Shown here in pieces: positions 1 to 8,879 of a stretch of 64,000 nucleotides of DNA; positions within the stretch are counted from its first letter, which is position 1; every line of letters begins with the position of its first letter. Source of the DNA: JANQEU01 sp965601455 (lineage in GTDB: Bacteria; Bacteroidota; Bacteroidia; Cytophagales; Cyclobacteriaceae); NCBI GenBank assembly GCA_965601455.1, contig OZ271831.1, forward strand, positions 2,170,001 to 2,234,000, read 5' to 3'. The notes beneath the pieces are model-generated. The model was not told the DNA's origin. It was given only the letters and a program-made list of their open reading frames with translations, and did not search any database. Position numbers and translations under genes: made by a program.

Positions 1-865
1 CATGTGTACCCAGTCCGTGTTTTGCACCGAATCCACCGCCCATGTATTCAACAATCACTCGCACTTTACTTTTAGGAAGATCGAAGAGATCCGCGAATTC
101 ATCTCTCACACCCTGGGTTCCTTGAGTAGACGCATAGATGGTAACACCATCATAGCCCCAATCAACAATCATCCCGTGAGTTTCGAGTGTGTTATGGGTT
201 TGAACCTGTGTTCTGTATGTTTGCTCAATAACAACATCGGCTGAATCAAAGCCCTGTTTAAGGTCACCTCTTGGTTGGCCTTCATTTGGTCCTCTTACAT
301 TGCCCACCAGTTTCAAACCTTCTTCAATTTCTTCACCTCCTTCAGAAGCTTCCTGCTCAACAGGTGCCTCATATACGATGGGTGATTCGGGATTCATTGC
401 ATCTTCCACGTCGACTACGAATGGCTTTTTCTCGTATTCAACGGTTATGAGTTCCACAGCTTCTTCAGCAATTTCCTCAGTTAGTGCGGCCACTGCAACT
501 ATGGGTTGGCCGGCATAGCGAACAACAGGAAAGTTTTGATCATCTTCATTTTTCATGATGTGAATTCCGTACACACCACGAAGGTTTTCAGCTTTGCTGG
601 TATCAATGGAAAGAATTGAGGCACTTGGCCTATCACTAGTTAGCATCTTTCCTACAAGCATACCCGGCAGTTGAATATCCGATGTGTATCTCGCGGAACC
701 TGTTACTTTCGCTTCCGCATCCAGTCTTTTGACCCGTTTACCGACTTGCTTAAGTTCTTCATTTACTGGCCACGCATCCGGTTCATTTACCGGCACCTCT
801 CTTTCGACTTCTTCGATTTTTTCACCAGCGATGCCAAACGGCATTTTTATTTTCTTGGTATCCAT
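1..865 (-). CDS. Xanthine dehydrogenase-family molybdopterin-binding subunit (3' end outside window)
   Basis: Only the N-terminal ~288 residues are present; the gene runs off the left edge. They read as the start of a large molybdenum hydroxylase subunit (aldehyde oxidase / isoquinoline oxidoreductase type). The sequence GKRVKRLDAEAKVTGSARY near residue 42 and GGGFGAK near residue 280 are the usual anchors of the a/b hammerhead and the start of the molybdopterin domain. There is no signal peptide, so export would depend on the Tat signal of its partner, as in other exported molybdenum hydroxylases. The ATG at 865 overlaps the TAA of the 2Fe-2S subunit gene (TAATG), which implies translational coupling. 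Whether a separate FAD subunit follows cannot be seen. Substrate unknown. Confidence 0.9.
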   Translation of the reverse strand, partial: MDTKKIKMPFGIAGEKIEEVEREVPVNEPDAWPVNEELKQVGKRVKRLDAEAKVTGSARYTSDIQLPGMLVGKMLTSDRPSASILSIDTSKAENLRGVYGIHIMKNEDDQNFPVVRYAGQPIVAVAALTEEIAEEAVELITVEYEKKPFVVDVEDAMNPESPIVYEAPVEQEASEGGEEIEEGLKLVGNVRGPNEGQPRGDLKQGFDSADVVIEQTYRTQVQTHNTLETHGMIVDWGYDGVTIYASTQGTQGVRDEFADLFDLPKSKVRVIVEYMGGGFGAKHGLGTH

Positions 866-1485
866 TATTTCATCTTTTTAGCTGCTTCAAGTGTTGCTTT
901 GAACACATGTGGATAGGTACCACATCGGCAATAATTGCCTCTTGTTGCATGTTTTACATCATCAATAGTCGGATTGGGATTTCGACCGATTAGACTGGCT
1001 GTGCTCATGAGCATACCAGGTGTGCAGAAACCACATTGGGAAGCATCGTGTTCGATAAAGGCCTCCTGGATTGGATGCAGTTTTCCATCCTGTGAGAGCC
1101 CCTCAACTGTGGTCACCTTCTTTTCACCAACATCCATGGCAAAAGTCATGCAGGCATTCACTGGCGTATTATCGAGCCAAACTGTACAAGCAGAGCAAGA
1201 GCCCCGGTCACATACCACTTTAGTTCCGGTTAATTCCAGTTCATCTCGCAGAGCTTTTGCCAGGGTTGCCCTGGGCTCAATTGTTAATTTTCTAACCCGT
1301 CCATTGACGTTCATGGAGATAGCGACGGCATCAGGACCGATGTCTTTTATTTTTTCATCAGCAACCTGAGTTCCCGCCATTACACCACTTTGAAGCGCAA
1401 GGGTTCCAGCGGTTGTTAAACCCGCTCCCTTCATGAAAGTTCTTCTACTAATACCCGTTTTGGGCTTTTCCTGATTGTTTTCCAT
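865..1485 (-). CDS. Tat-exported (2Fe-2S)-binding subunit of a molybdenum hydroxylase
   Basis: This 206-residue protein is the small electron-transfer subunit that passes electrons from the molybdopterin subunit through two 2Fe-2S clusters. A twin-arginine signal (SRRTFMK, residues 13-19) precedes a plant-ferredoxin-like domain with Cys92, Cys97, Cys100 and Cys112. An all-helical domain follows with Cys151/Cys154 (CGFC) and Cys186/Cys188 (CRC). All eight ligands are present. The family is usually ~150-160 residues; the extra N-terminal length is the Tat signal, as in PaoA/YagT-like proteins. I use the ATG at 1485; a TTG one codon upstream is also open. It lies directly upstream of and overlaps the large subunit gene, so the two should be co-expressed and exported together to the periplasm. 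Confidence 0.93.
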   Translation of the reverse strand: MENNQEKPKTGISRRTFMKGAGLTTAGTLALQSGVMAGTQVADEKIKDIGPDAVAISMNVNGRVRKLTIEPRATLAKALRDELELTGTKVVCDRGSCSACTVWLDNTPVNACMTFAMDVGEKKVTTVEGLSQDGKLHPIQEAFIEHDASQCGFCTPGMLMSTASLIGRNPNPTIDDVKHATRGNYCRCGTYPHVFKATLEAAKKMK

Positions 1486-1600
1486 CAAAATGAATGATTA
1501 TTTAGGCTTTTCTAAAGTTAGTTAAAAAAGTATTGACGCCGAGTTCTTCATCCGATAAAATTAGATGTTGTAAAAAAACGGAGAGGCAAAACATTGTGAC

Positions 1601-1628
1601 AAAAAAAAGACCGGACTTGAAGTCCGGC
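1601..1628 (-). terminator. Rho-independent terminator after the double-rhodanese lipoprotein gene
   Basis: On the minus strand the stem CCGGACTT / AAGTCCGG is followed at once by eight T residues, about 30 bases after the stop codon of the rhodanese gene. It separates the cytochrome/rhodanese pair from the molybdenum hydroxylase genes, so the latter need their own promoter in the ~110 bases upstream of 1485. Confidence 0.85.
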
Positions 1629-1659
1629 CTCAACGTAGATCTCTCAAAACCTGACTAGA

Positions 1660-2667
1660 TCATTCTGAAACAAAGTCATATTCCATAATTGCGCCCTCAG
1701 ACCACTTATGACTGGTGAGGTCGTCGTAAATCATTCCATTAACACCAAACGTCAGGGATTTGGCGTTATATCCAAGTACTCTCAAGTAAGCAGTCAAAGC
1801 GGCACTGGTTTGACCAGTCCAGCAGTAAACCACTACGGTTTGATCCGTTGGAAGTGTAAGCAGATCATTTGCGGAATGCATGGACTCCTTAGGTGTGTAT
1901 TGCATCGCTCCTGGGATGTGTCCAATGGTAGTGTAATCAGACGCTCCCCAATAATTGACTATGTAGTGACCCGTAAGGCTACCAAACACCGTTTGACTGC
2001 TAGTAGCAGCCTCTCCAAACCCTTCAGCAAGGACTGCATTTACTCTAGCCTCCAGAATCTCGCGACCGGTGGTGAAACCCGTATTTAGATTCGGATAGGA
2101 GCCAGGAGTGCCTTTTTCCGCGATGTCGGAAGTGAATTGGGTTGAATAAGTGTTACCTACATTATTATTCCACTTGCCAGCAAATTCGGAATTCCATGAA
2201 CTCATACCAAATTTCATACTAAAGGCCTTATCATGACCCATTAGTCTTAACAAAGTAGTAGCCCATCCTGCACTTTGCCCTGTATAACATACTACTGCGA
2301 TTTTTTCATAACCAGACATATCTGTTGCCTCAACATGATTTAGAATGTCTGAAGCTGGTACATTCACCGCATTTTCAATATGACCAGTAGCGAAATCTGT
2401 CGCTGAACGAATATCAATGATATACACACTACTTAGTAGATTCATTGAATTTACCTCGGTGGCAGTCATGATTGCAGGTAGGTCCGTATTTACAAAATCC
2501 TTACCCAGTGGTGAATCCGGGGATTCCAGATATTCAGCCAAAACCTGGGCTTCTATCAAAGGTTCCGGATCATCACTATCATTATTACAACCTGTAAATA
2601 TTATAACCGATGCTATCGTGCATAATAATACAAGTCGTTTCAGAAAGAGAAGTTCAAGTTTTTTCAT
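1660..2667 (-). CDS. Lipoprotein with two rhodanese-like domains
   Basis: The 335-residue protein starts with a lipoprotein signal peptide (lipobox FTGC, Cys27) followed by an acidic linker. Rhodanese-like domain one (about 65-165) carries an active-site loop CYTGQSA (Cys127), and domain two (about 205-325) carries CWTGQTS (Cys282). Both catalytic cysteines are present, whereas classical tandem thiosulfate sulfurtransferases have lost the first one. It should sit on the periplasmic or outer surface and handle sulfane sulfur, but the substrate is inferred only from the fold. The multiheme cytochrome gene lies 42 bases upstream on the same strand and a terminator follows, so these two form a likely operon linking sulfur-group transfer with extracytoplasmic electron transfer. 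Confidence 0.9.
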   Translation of the reverse strand: MKKLELLFLKRLVLLCTIASVIIFTGCNNDSDDPEPLIEAQVLAEYLESPDSPLGKDFVNTDLPAIMTATEVNSMNLLSSVYIIDIRSATDFATGHIENAVNVPASDILNHVEATDMSGYEKIAVVCYTGQSAGWATTLLRLMGHDKAFSMKFGMSSWNSEFAGKWNNNVGNTYSTQFTSDIAEKGTPGSYPNLNTGFTTGREILEARVNAVLAEGFGEAATSSQTVFGSLTGHYIVNYWGASDYTTIGHIPGAMQYTPKESMHSANDLLTLPTDQTVVVYCWTGQTSAALTAYLRVLGYNAKSLTFGVNGMIYDDLTSHKWSEGAIMEYDFVSE

Positions 2668-2709
2668 GACGTATATATTTATTTAACAACATTGGATTTC
2701 AATCTATAA

Positions 2710-4071
2710 TTAGTTTTTTGAAGGCCAGGAATCTGGGAGTGCATTGTTTACCGTGATATCTGAATTGGCAATTACTTCCCACTCAATGAGATCCTCGTTG
2801 AATAGGTAGATCTCTTCATTTACGAGACTTCCGTTGACCTCCATGATATGACAGCTACTGGCACAAGATTCTCCTTCAGATACAAGCGTACGGCCGGTCC
2901 ATTTGAGGATATTATGAGGAGTAGTGTAGTTGTAAGTAGGTAAGGCTTCAAAATTTGGATATTCCTCTACTCCATACTCTTTCCAATTATCAGGGGCCGC
3001 CAAAGTTCGTCGAACCAGCGTGAGATCACTGTCATATCCGGTTTTCACATCGGGAATGGGATTTTTGGCAATCTTAAAATCGAGATAAGCTGGAACTCGA
3101 GCACCTTCACCACCTATATGGCAACTGGCGCAATTATTATAATCCTGTGAATGGCACACATAACAACTAAAATCACTGGAGTGCATTCGGTGATAGTCAT
3201 TTGAGTTTTGTATTGCCGCATGACAATCCTCACATTGGGGAAGTTCACTGTAAGCATACCGTTGTTCTACCGGATGACCATCTCCATGAAGCTCAGAACC
3301 TTTATGGCAATCGTTGCAGGTAAATCCACCCTCAGCCAAGTGAACATCGGCTTTGGTTCCTGCTGCTACTCCCAGGTAACCATGCCCACCACGAGAGGTA
3401 TGACATGCTACGCAAACATTTAACATATCAGGTGTTTTGTTGAAATTGTGACCGTTGATTAGTCCACCACCTCCTGTGGCAGGTCTTACGACATGACAAT
3501 TTCCACAAGTGCCATGGCAATGCGCACAGTTATTGTTATAACCATCAATTTGGTGTTGGGGTAGCTGACTGAAGTCTTGTGAGCTTGAGTAACCACTCCG
3601 TATGGCGACCTTTCTCATTTGTCCGGTTCCATTATGGAGACTGGTGCCGAAATTATCCACGATGTCCTGATGACAGACACCACACTTTTCTTCGTAGACT
3701 GTTGACGGATGGGAAATGAAATCGCCGGAATGAGCAAGTAGTTTATCGTCCGTGTCATCCATACCATTGTGACACCCTATACATCCAATTTCGTAGTGTC
3801 CAGAAAGCTTATATGCATCGTAACCTTCACCACCCATAAACACTCTATCGAACGGTTCGTAATGTGGAGCATCACCACCACACCCGCCTACTGGTGCCGC
3901 GGTATCAGGTGAGTAGATAGTTTGAAGGTGGGCATAATCCGTATGACAACCTTCACAGGAAGCGACGGCTTTATTCTTCACTTTCGGCATATCATTATCC
4001 TCGATACAACCGGTTAGAAAAGAAAGAAAAACAAGAAATAATATAGGGAATAGAAGGTAGGAGTTGCGCAT
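2710..4071 (-). CDS. Multiheme cytochrome c lipoprotein (10 CXXCH + 1 CX3CH)
   Basis: This is a 453-residue lipoprotein (lipobox LTGC, Cys22) with ten CXXCH haem c motifs at residues 39, 97, 130, 182, 189, 220, 252, 280, 303 and 314. An eleventh unusual motif, CASSCH (CX3CH), starts at 403. Motifs 4 and 5 (CAHCH, CGNCH) are separated by only two residues, giving a tightly stacked haem pair. About 85 residues without motifs lie between the tenth and eleventh sites. Many additional histidines could be distal ligands. Such proteins carry electrons across the periplasm or at the outer membrane; partner and substrate cannot be named from sequence. It is first in a likely operon with the double-rhodanese lipoprotein. 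A 10-bp inverted repeat lies 30-61 bases upstream of the start. Confidence 0.93.
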   Translation of the reverse strand: MRNSYLLFPILFLVFLSFLTGCIEDNDMPKVKNKAVASCEGCHTDYAHLQTIYSPDTAAPVGGCGGDAPHYEPFDRVFMGGEGYDAYKLSGHYEIGCIGCHNGMDDTDDKLLAHSGDFISHPSTVYEEKCGVCHQDIVDNFGTSLHNGTGQMRKVAIRSGYSSSQDFSQLPQHQIDGYNNNCAHCHGTCGNCHVVRPATGGGGLINGHNFNKTPDMLNVCVACHTSRGGHGYLGVAAGTKADVHLAEGGFTCNDCHKGSELHGDGHPVEQRYAYSELPQCEDCHAAIQNSNDYHRMHSSDFSCYVCHSQDYNNCASCHIGGEGARVPAYLDFKIAKNPIPDVKTGYDSDLTLVRRTLAAPDNWKEYGVEEYPNFEALPTYNYTTPHNILKWTGRTLVSEGESCASSCHIMEVNGSLVNEEIYLFNEDLIEWEVIANSDITVNNALPDSWPSKN

Positions 4072-4100
4072 TGTAGTTGTGAGCCTAGGTCTCTATTAAA

Positions 4101-4132
4101 TGAACGATTTGAAGGGTGTTTGAAATCGTTCA
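4101..4132. promoter_or_regulatory. 10-bp inverted repeat upstream of the multiheme cytochrome
   Basis: TGAACGATTT (4101-4110) and AAATCGTTCA (4123-4132) are perfect inverted copies with a 12-base spacer. They lie 30-61 bases before the ATG of the multiheme cytochrome on the minus strand. Position and symmetry suit an operator for a dimeric regulator or a leader hairpin; no T run follows, so a terminator is unlikely. Which protein binds is unknown. Confidence 0.5.
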
Positions 4133-4295
4133 AAAGACTGATTTTACTCATCTACAATCATGATTTATATGTTACGTTTTACTTTTGGAAATGATAACGG
4201 ATGTGAAGCAAAAAGACATTTAGCACATGAATTGATTTCTGTTAGCGAAACCTGATGTTAATTCAAAATATCGACGTTTTTTATTAAATTAAGCC

Positions 4296-4706
4296 ATGTC
4301 TGTAATCAAACTCCTTGTAAGCTATCTTCTGACAGCTATTGTCTTTTTCGCTGTTGATCTACTTTGGCTAGGAGTATTAGCTAAAGGATTTTACAATAAA
4401 CATTTGTCGGCTTTTCTTGCTGACAATGTCAATTGGAACGCCGCAATAATTTTCTATCTGATTTTTATCATAGGTATTTTCATTTTTGCTGTTTTACCTG
4501 CGGTGGAAAAGCAATCATGGACCTATGCTTTGCTTTATGGTAGCTTGTTTGGGTTCTTTACCTATGCAACGTATGATTTAACGAATCTGGCGACATTGAA
4601 CGGTTGGCCGATGAAAATTGTGCTGGTAGATATTCTTTGGGGCATTGTTCTAACTGCCGTGGTAAGTGTTTCTGGATACTTCATTACCGCATGGGTGAAC
4701 CCTTAA
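4296..4706 (+). CDS. DUF2177 family membrane protein
   Basis: The 136-residue protein is almost entirely hydrophobic, with four predicted transmembrane helices (about 5-27, 46-66, 74-92 and 105-128). The TYATYDLTNLATL segment and the Trp-Pro pair in LNGWPMKIVLVDILWG are typical of the DUF2177 family. Its function is unknown. It overlaps the start of the DUF1295 gene by 16 bases, so the two are co-translated. Related DUF2177/DUF1295 pairs in other bacteria often sit with lipid-modifying enzymes, which suggests but does not show a role in membrane lipid metabolism. Confidence 0.85.
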   Translation: MSVIKLLVSYLLTAIVFFAVDLLWLGVLAKGFYNKHLSAFLADNVNWNAAIIFYLIFIIGIFIFAVLPAVEKQSWTYALLYGSLFGFFTYATYDLTNLATLNGWPMKIVLVDILWGIVLTAVVSVSGYFITAWVNP

Positions 4707-5467
4707 GAACGATCATCGTAGAAACTGCAATCATTCTATTCGCTTATGCAGTAGTTTGGTTTCTGATTTCCCTTCTGATTCGGCGGAACGATTTTGCTGA
4801 TGTTGCATGGGGATTAGGGTACCTGGTTGTTTGTGTCTACCACGGAATTACCTATCCTATACATCCAGTCGTAGGAGTCTGTTACCTGTTAGTATTCCTA
4901 TGGGGTGCTAGACTGAGTATTTTTCTGTTTATAAGAAATTCGAAAAAGAAGGAAGACTTTCGATACTTACAATGGAGAAAAGAGTGGGGAAGTACGTTCT
5001 ACCCTCGATCATTTGCGCAGGTCTATTTGCTTCAGGCTTCCTTTCTTGGGGTTATCATTTCACCTGTTCTTTTCGCAGCTTCTTATTCTGCATCTGAGCT
5101 ATCCATATTGAATTACTTGGGTATCTGCATCTGGTCTTTTGGTTTTTACTGGCAAAGTGTGGGTGACTATCAGTTACGACAATTCATTAAGATTAGAAAA
5201 AGTAAGGAAGAGGTCTTAAAAACCGGTCTTTGGAGTTACTCAAGGCATCCAAACTATTTTGGAGAGGTGGTTATGTGGTGGGGGATTTACGTTATTGTCT
5301 GGCCTTTGGAAGGTAGTCTGTATTTTATTTTAGGTCCACTTACGATCACTTTGCTGATCCGCTACGTTTCCGGAGTCCCCATGCTTGAAAGACGTTATGC
5401 TGGCAATAAAGAATATCAGAATTATAAGGAAGAAGTCCCGATATTAATTCCGAAGATCTTCAAATGA
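4691..5467 (+). CDS. DUF1295 / isoprenylcysteine methyltransferase-like membrane protein
   Basis: The 258-residue polytopic protein has the DUF1295 fold related to steroid 5-alpha-reductases and isoprenylcysteine methyltransferases. The diagnostic C-terminal segment is GLWSYSRHPNYFGEVVMWWG (about 176-195), followed by GVPMLERRY near the end. The reading frame stays open upstream to 4604, but that extension lies inside the DUF2177 gene, is Cys-rich and does not look coding. The ATG at 4691 gives MGEPLRTIIVETAIILFAY with a membrane segment immediately after. The 16-base overlap indicates an operon. Activity is unknown; a lipid reductase or methyltransferase role is a family-based inference. Confidence 0.88.
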   Translation: MGEPLRTIIVETAIILFAYAVVWFLISLLIRRNDFADVAWGLGYLVVCVYHGITYPIHPVVGVCYLLVFLWGARLSIFLFIRNSKKKEDFRYLQWRKEWGSTFYPRSFAQVYLLQASFLGVIISPVLFAASYSASELSILNYLGICIWSFGFYWQSVGDYQLRQFIKIRKSKEEVLKTGLWSYSRHPNYFGEVVMWWGIYVIVWPLEGSLYFILGPLTITLLIRYVSGVPMLERRYAGNKEYQNYKEEVPILIPKIFK

Positions 5468-5489
5468 AATTTTTATAGAAGCCTGTTTT

Positions 5490-5873
5490 TTAGTCTAATA
5501 TTTCTACCTCGTAGACAAAGTATTTGGTATCACCTTTCCAGAACAACTTCACATACTTTTCCTGGTATTTTAGCTTTACTCTTTTTCCTTCTGTTATCGA
5601 TTGATCGATTTTTTCCCTGACATCCAATGCATCACCTGCAATTGAGAAGTCCCAGGTTGTAGGAATTGCCCCCTGGTCGCTATTGGTTAGCCCACCAACA
5701 TTCAACTGACCCTCCCAGGTTTTAAATAGTACTCCTTTGTGGCTTACTTTTATTGGAACACCTGCCCGATAACCTGAACTGAATGATGCACTGCTGATAA
5801 AAAACAACACAGCAATGGAAATCAAGACAAAAAATAGTAGAGCTCGAATAAGAACTTTTTTCAACTTTTGCAT
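5490..5873 (-). CDS. Small membrane-anchored protein of unknown function
   Basis: From the ATG at 5873 it encodes 127 residues: a Lys/Arg-rich start (MQKLKKVLIRALLFF), one transmembrane helix (about 10-30), then a ~95-residue soluble beta-rich domain. The motif LFKTWEGQLNVGG and the C-terminal KGDTKYFVYEVEIL are characteristic of a conserved Bacteroidota family, often mislabelled 6-phosphogluconate dehydrogenase although no dehydrogenase motif is present. The open frame extends nine codons upstream to a TTG, but the ATG is preferred. It converges with the DUF1295 gene. Function unknown. Confidence 0.75.
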   Translation of the reverse strand: MQKLKKVLIRALLFFVLISIAVLFFISSASFSSGYRAGVPIKVSHKGVLFKTWEGQLNVGGLTNSDQGAIPTTWDFSIAGDALDVREKIDQSITEGKRVKLKYQEKYVKLFWKGDTKYFVYEVEILD

Positions 5874-6063
5874 ACTGACGATCAAATGATCAATTACCAA
5901 GTGAGGTAAATATCATTTTTATTTACGGATAATCAAAAGTCATACTTCGCCATGACTGTGGCGGGAATTTTCTTCCATGATGTTTTATAGCTTCGAAACA
6001 TTATTCGCCTTATAACAACTGACTGTGATTTTATGTATACTGCAGTTGGAATGGTATTGTACA

Positions 6064-7869
6064 ATGTGGGCTTCAGGATATTTGATTACCATTAACACCA
6101 AGCAGAAGGTTATTCTGCTTCTAATTATAATCCTTTCAAGCGTTTCGTCACCAGTTCTGAGTCAAAGTGCTGAGAAATTAGAGTCTGAAGGAATGGAATT
6201 CAGCAGGCTGACCAGGCAGCGGGAGGTTAGCCTTCAAGTCACATCATTCGATGAAAAAATCGCGACCGTGATCAACGATACAAATCTGGATTCTTTGATC
6301 AAGTGCCTGCGTATAATCGCCGGTGAGGATTCGGTCATTTTCAATGGAACAAAACAGTTATTTCGAAATAGAAATCAAAACAATAATCATGCTGTAGCGG
6401 ATTACCTGAAATTCAGGTTAAGTCATTATGGACTTGAGACGTATCTCCAGGAATTCAATACCAACGGGAGAAACGTTCTGGGTATTCAACGAGGTTTACT
6501 ATACCCAAACACCTACTACATGATCTGTGCCCATTATGATACAGTAACTGACTATGCCGCGGATGATAATGGTACGGGTGTTGTCGCCTTACTTGAAGCT
6601 GCGAGATTGCTTTCAAAATACAATTTACAGTACTCCGTCATTTATGCTCTTTGGGACGAAGAGGAAATCCGTTTGCTAGGTAGTCAACATTATGCGGCTG
6701 TTGCGAAAGCCAATAATGAGCAAATCGAGGGTGTTCTTAACATGGACATGATTGGTTGGGATAGCGACAACGATAATTTATTAGATATTCACTCGTCGGA
6801 AACGGGTAGTTCGGAAAGTCTGGCCAACACTTTGCTTTCTGTAAATAATACCTATGAAATTGGTCTTTCACCTGTAGTCTATACACCGGGTACTACCAGA
6901 AGCGATCATTATTCATTCTGGATCAATAATTATGGATCAGTGGGTATAATCGAAGGTTTTTATGGTGACGATTTCAATCCAAATTATCATCAGGTAGGGG
7001 ACCGAATAGATAAGTTGAATCTTGGCTACTTTCATAAAATAGCGAAAATGACGATTGGGTCTCTAGCTGAAATGGCTGGAATTGTGGAAGTAGGTACTAG
7101 ATCTATTAGCGCCTGTGATAAGTACACTTGGTTAAATGATAGTGTCTATACGCAAAGTGTAACCGGACAACCGGTGCTGGTGCAGAATCCAACCGGTGAT
7201 AGTTTGTTGTATCTGGATTTGACAGTAAATCAGTCTGACGATATAACCGAAGTAGTCCAATCCTGCGGTCCATATACCTGGGTAGATGGAGTGACCTATT
7301 CAGAGAGCACGACCACAAGGTGGACCACCACCAACAAGCAGGGATGTGATAGCACAATAAATCTTGAGCTTGATTTGATCAATATTGACCTGGAAATAGG
7401 TATGGGATCTGATTCATCGTTGAGCCAAACGGATGTATTCGTTTCCAAAACGGATTCTCTGGCTACCTATCAATGGTTGGACTGCAGTTTGGGCTATTCT
7501 GTAATGGACGCTGAGACAGACGATACGTTAAAAGCAACTGAAACCGGGAGTTATGCATTTGAGGTCAGTAAGGGCTTTTGTGTGGACACATCTGCTTGTA
7601 TCTCAGCGGTAGTATTAGATTTAGGGACTATTCGATCTCCTTCGTTTAAGATCTACCCCAACCCTGCAAGTCAGGTGATTACGGTTCAACCTGCGACCTC
7701 TGAATCCTACAGCTTTTATATCATGGATATGACTGGAAAGCAGGTATATGAATCGGAAAGAGGCATTACCCACTCTATAAATATTCAACCGGATCTAGTT
7801 CCCGGGATGTATTTGTTAAGGATTGAAACAGCATCGGAAATACATACAAATAAGTTGTTTATCGAATAA
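6064..7869 (+). CDS. Secreted M28 family zinc aminopeptidase with T9SS sorting domain
   Basis: A signal peptide (hydrophobic about 16-34) is followed by an M28 metallopeptidase core. The di-zinc ligand motifs are visible: AHYDT (His ~157), ADDNGTG (Asp ~168), DEEE (Glu ~199-201), NMDMIG (Asp ~228) and NYHQVGD (His ~309). Next come two tandem beta modules of the SC.xYTW...GCDST kind common in Bacteroidota surface proteins (about 345-440). The C-terminus (~528-601) is a type A T9SS sorting domain starting FKIYPNP, so the protein should be exported across the outer membrane. I favour ATG 6064; the frame is open from a GTG at 6025, which would place 13 extra residues before the signal peptide. 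It probably releases N-terminal amino acids from peptides outside the cell. Confidence 0.92.
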   Translation: MWASGYLITINTKQKVILLLIIILSSVSSPVLSQSAEKLESEGMEFSRLTRQREVSLQVTSFDEKIATVINDTNLDSLIKCLRIIAGEDSVIFNGTKQLFRNRNQNNNHAVADYLKFRLSHYGLETYLQEFNTNGRNVLGIQRGLLYPNTYYMICAHYDTVTDYAADDNGTGVVALLEAARLLSKYNLQYSVIYALWDEEEIRLLGSQHYAAVAKANNEQIEGVLNMDMIGWDSDNDNLLDIHSSETGSSESLANTLLSVNNTYEIGLSPVVYTPGTTRSDHYSFWINNYGSVGIIEGFYGDDFNPNYHQVGDRIDKLNLGYFHKIAKMTIGSLAEMAGIVEVGTRSISACDKYTWLNDSVYTQSVTGQPVLVQNPTGDSLLYLDLTVNQSDDITEVVQSCGPYTWVDGVTYSESTTTRWTTTNKQGCDSTINLELDLINIDLEIGMGSDSSLSQTDVFVSKTDSLATYQWLDCSLGYSVMDAETDDTLKATETGSYAFEVSKGFCVDTSACISAVVLDLGTIRSPSFKIYPNPASQVITVQPATSESYSFYIMDMTGKQVYESERGITHSINIQPDLVPGMYLLRIETASEIHTNKLFIE

Positions 7870-8011
7870 ATCACAATCCTTTGACTTTCCCCTCTTCACT
7901 TTGTGGGTAGCTCGTTAGAGGAATCCTTTTGTGGCTTGCCATAATCGTCGAATCCCAGACCGGGATGGACGAATATACTTGTTGATAAAGGATAGAAATA
8001 TATTTTGAGAA

Positions 8012-8812
8012 CTATACAGTCTCTTCCTTCATAATTACCCCGAATTCAGAATCTTCAATGATATCGGTTTCAGCACCCTCATACTGAGCTTCTTCATCCC
8101 AGCTGGGGAGCTCTATTTCTTTGGTTTCTATATGGCCGCAATAGGAACATTCGTAATACTTCTTAAGAAGACCTTTAGAATGCTGCTGGGGCACAATAAT
8201 CATTTCTTCCATCTTTTCAGTCAGGGTCCTCAAGTTACACTTATCGCAAATCAGATGATGAAAGCGTGTGTCATAGCGCTCAATGATTTTGTAGTCAGAT
8301 TCCTTATCCAGCCAGACATCATAATCTACCGTGTGTGCCTCTTCTTCTTCGATCATTTTTTGGGTAAGATGGATGTCTTCCTGAGATTCATTGAGTAACT
8401 GCATGGGTTTTCCTGTAATTGGAGAAATCATAGGCTTAAATCTGATATCGTGCAACCTTTTCTCCAGAATAAATGGGTGATAGTACCTGAGATAAGAACG
8501 CAATACATACCCTAAGCCAAAGCCAACTACCAAAGCAATAGTAACTGACAATGCATAGCTGAAGACACCGGTTAACTCAATTGATATTGCAGTCAATACA
8601 AAGGCGTAAATTCCCATGCTAATGGATAGCAGGACTGCAGTACCCATCAAGAATTTACTTTCCTTTTCTGAAACCAGTTTGTACTTTTTCGATCTCGTAG
8701 AAAATTCCTGGACCTGAACCAGATAGGCCAGAAATACGATTATTGCAACAAATAGGATAATATTCCCTGAATAAACAAGCAATTGCATAGGGTTATCTAA
8801 TATGGATTCCAT
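8012..8812 (-). CDS. Membrane protein with C-terminal zinc ribbon, unknown function
   Basis: The 266-residue protein has three predicted membrane helices (about 11-33, 54-76 and 80-105). A cytoplasmic region follows with a four-cysteine zinc ribbon, CDKC (189-192) and CSYC (222-225), and a strongly acidic tail. The ribbon is flanked by conserved-looking aromatic segments (YHPFILEKRLHDIRF, ERYDTRFHHLICDKC). I do not recognise the family. The topology suggests a membrane-anchored adaptor or metal-dependent scaffold. It is monocistronic, between a convergent M28 gene and hrpB; an 18-base palindromic element lies 68-85 bases upstream of its start. Confidence 0.75.
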   Translation of the reverse strand: MESILDNPMQLLVYSGNIILFVAIIVFLAYLVQVQEFSTRSKKYKLVSEKESKFLMGTAVLLSISMGIYAFVLTAISIELTGVFSYALSVTIALVVGFGLGYVLRSYLRYYHPFILEKRLHDIRFKPMISPITGKPMQLLNESQEDIHLTQKMIEEEEAHTVDYDVWLDKESDYKIIERYDTRFHHLICDKCNLRTLTEKMEEMIIVPQQHSKGLLKKYYECSYCGHIETKEIELPSWDEEAQYEGAETDIIEDSEFGVIMKEETV

Positions 8813-8879
8813 CTTTTTATTTGTTAATTAGACCATCAACTACTAACTCAAAAAAGTTAGCGACGTACCTGATTAATTC

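Noticed and set aside
4604..4690. N-terminal extension of the DUF1295 protein
   Set aside because: The extension lies inside the DUF2177 gene in another frame and is Cys-rich with no family similarity; ATG 4691 fits better.
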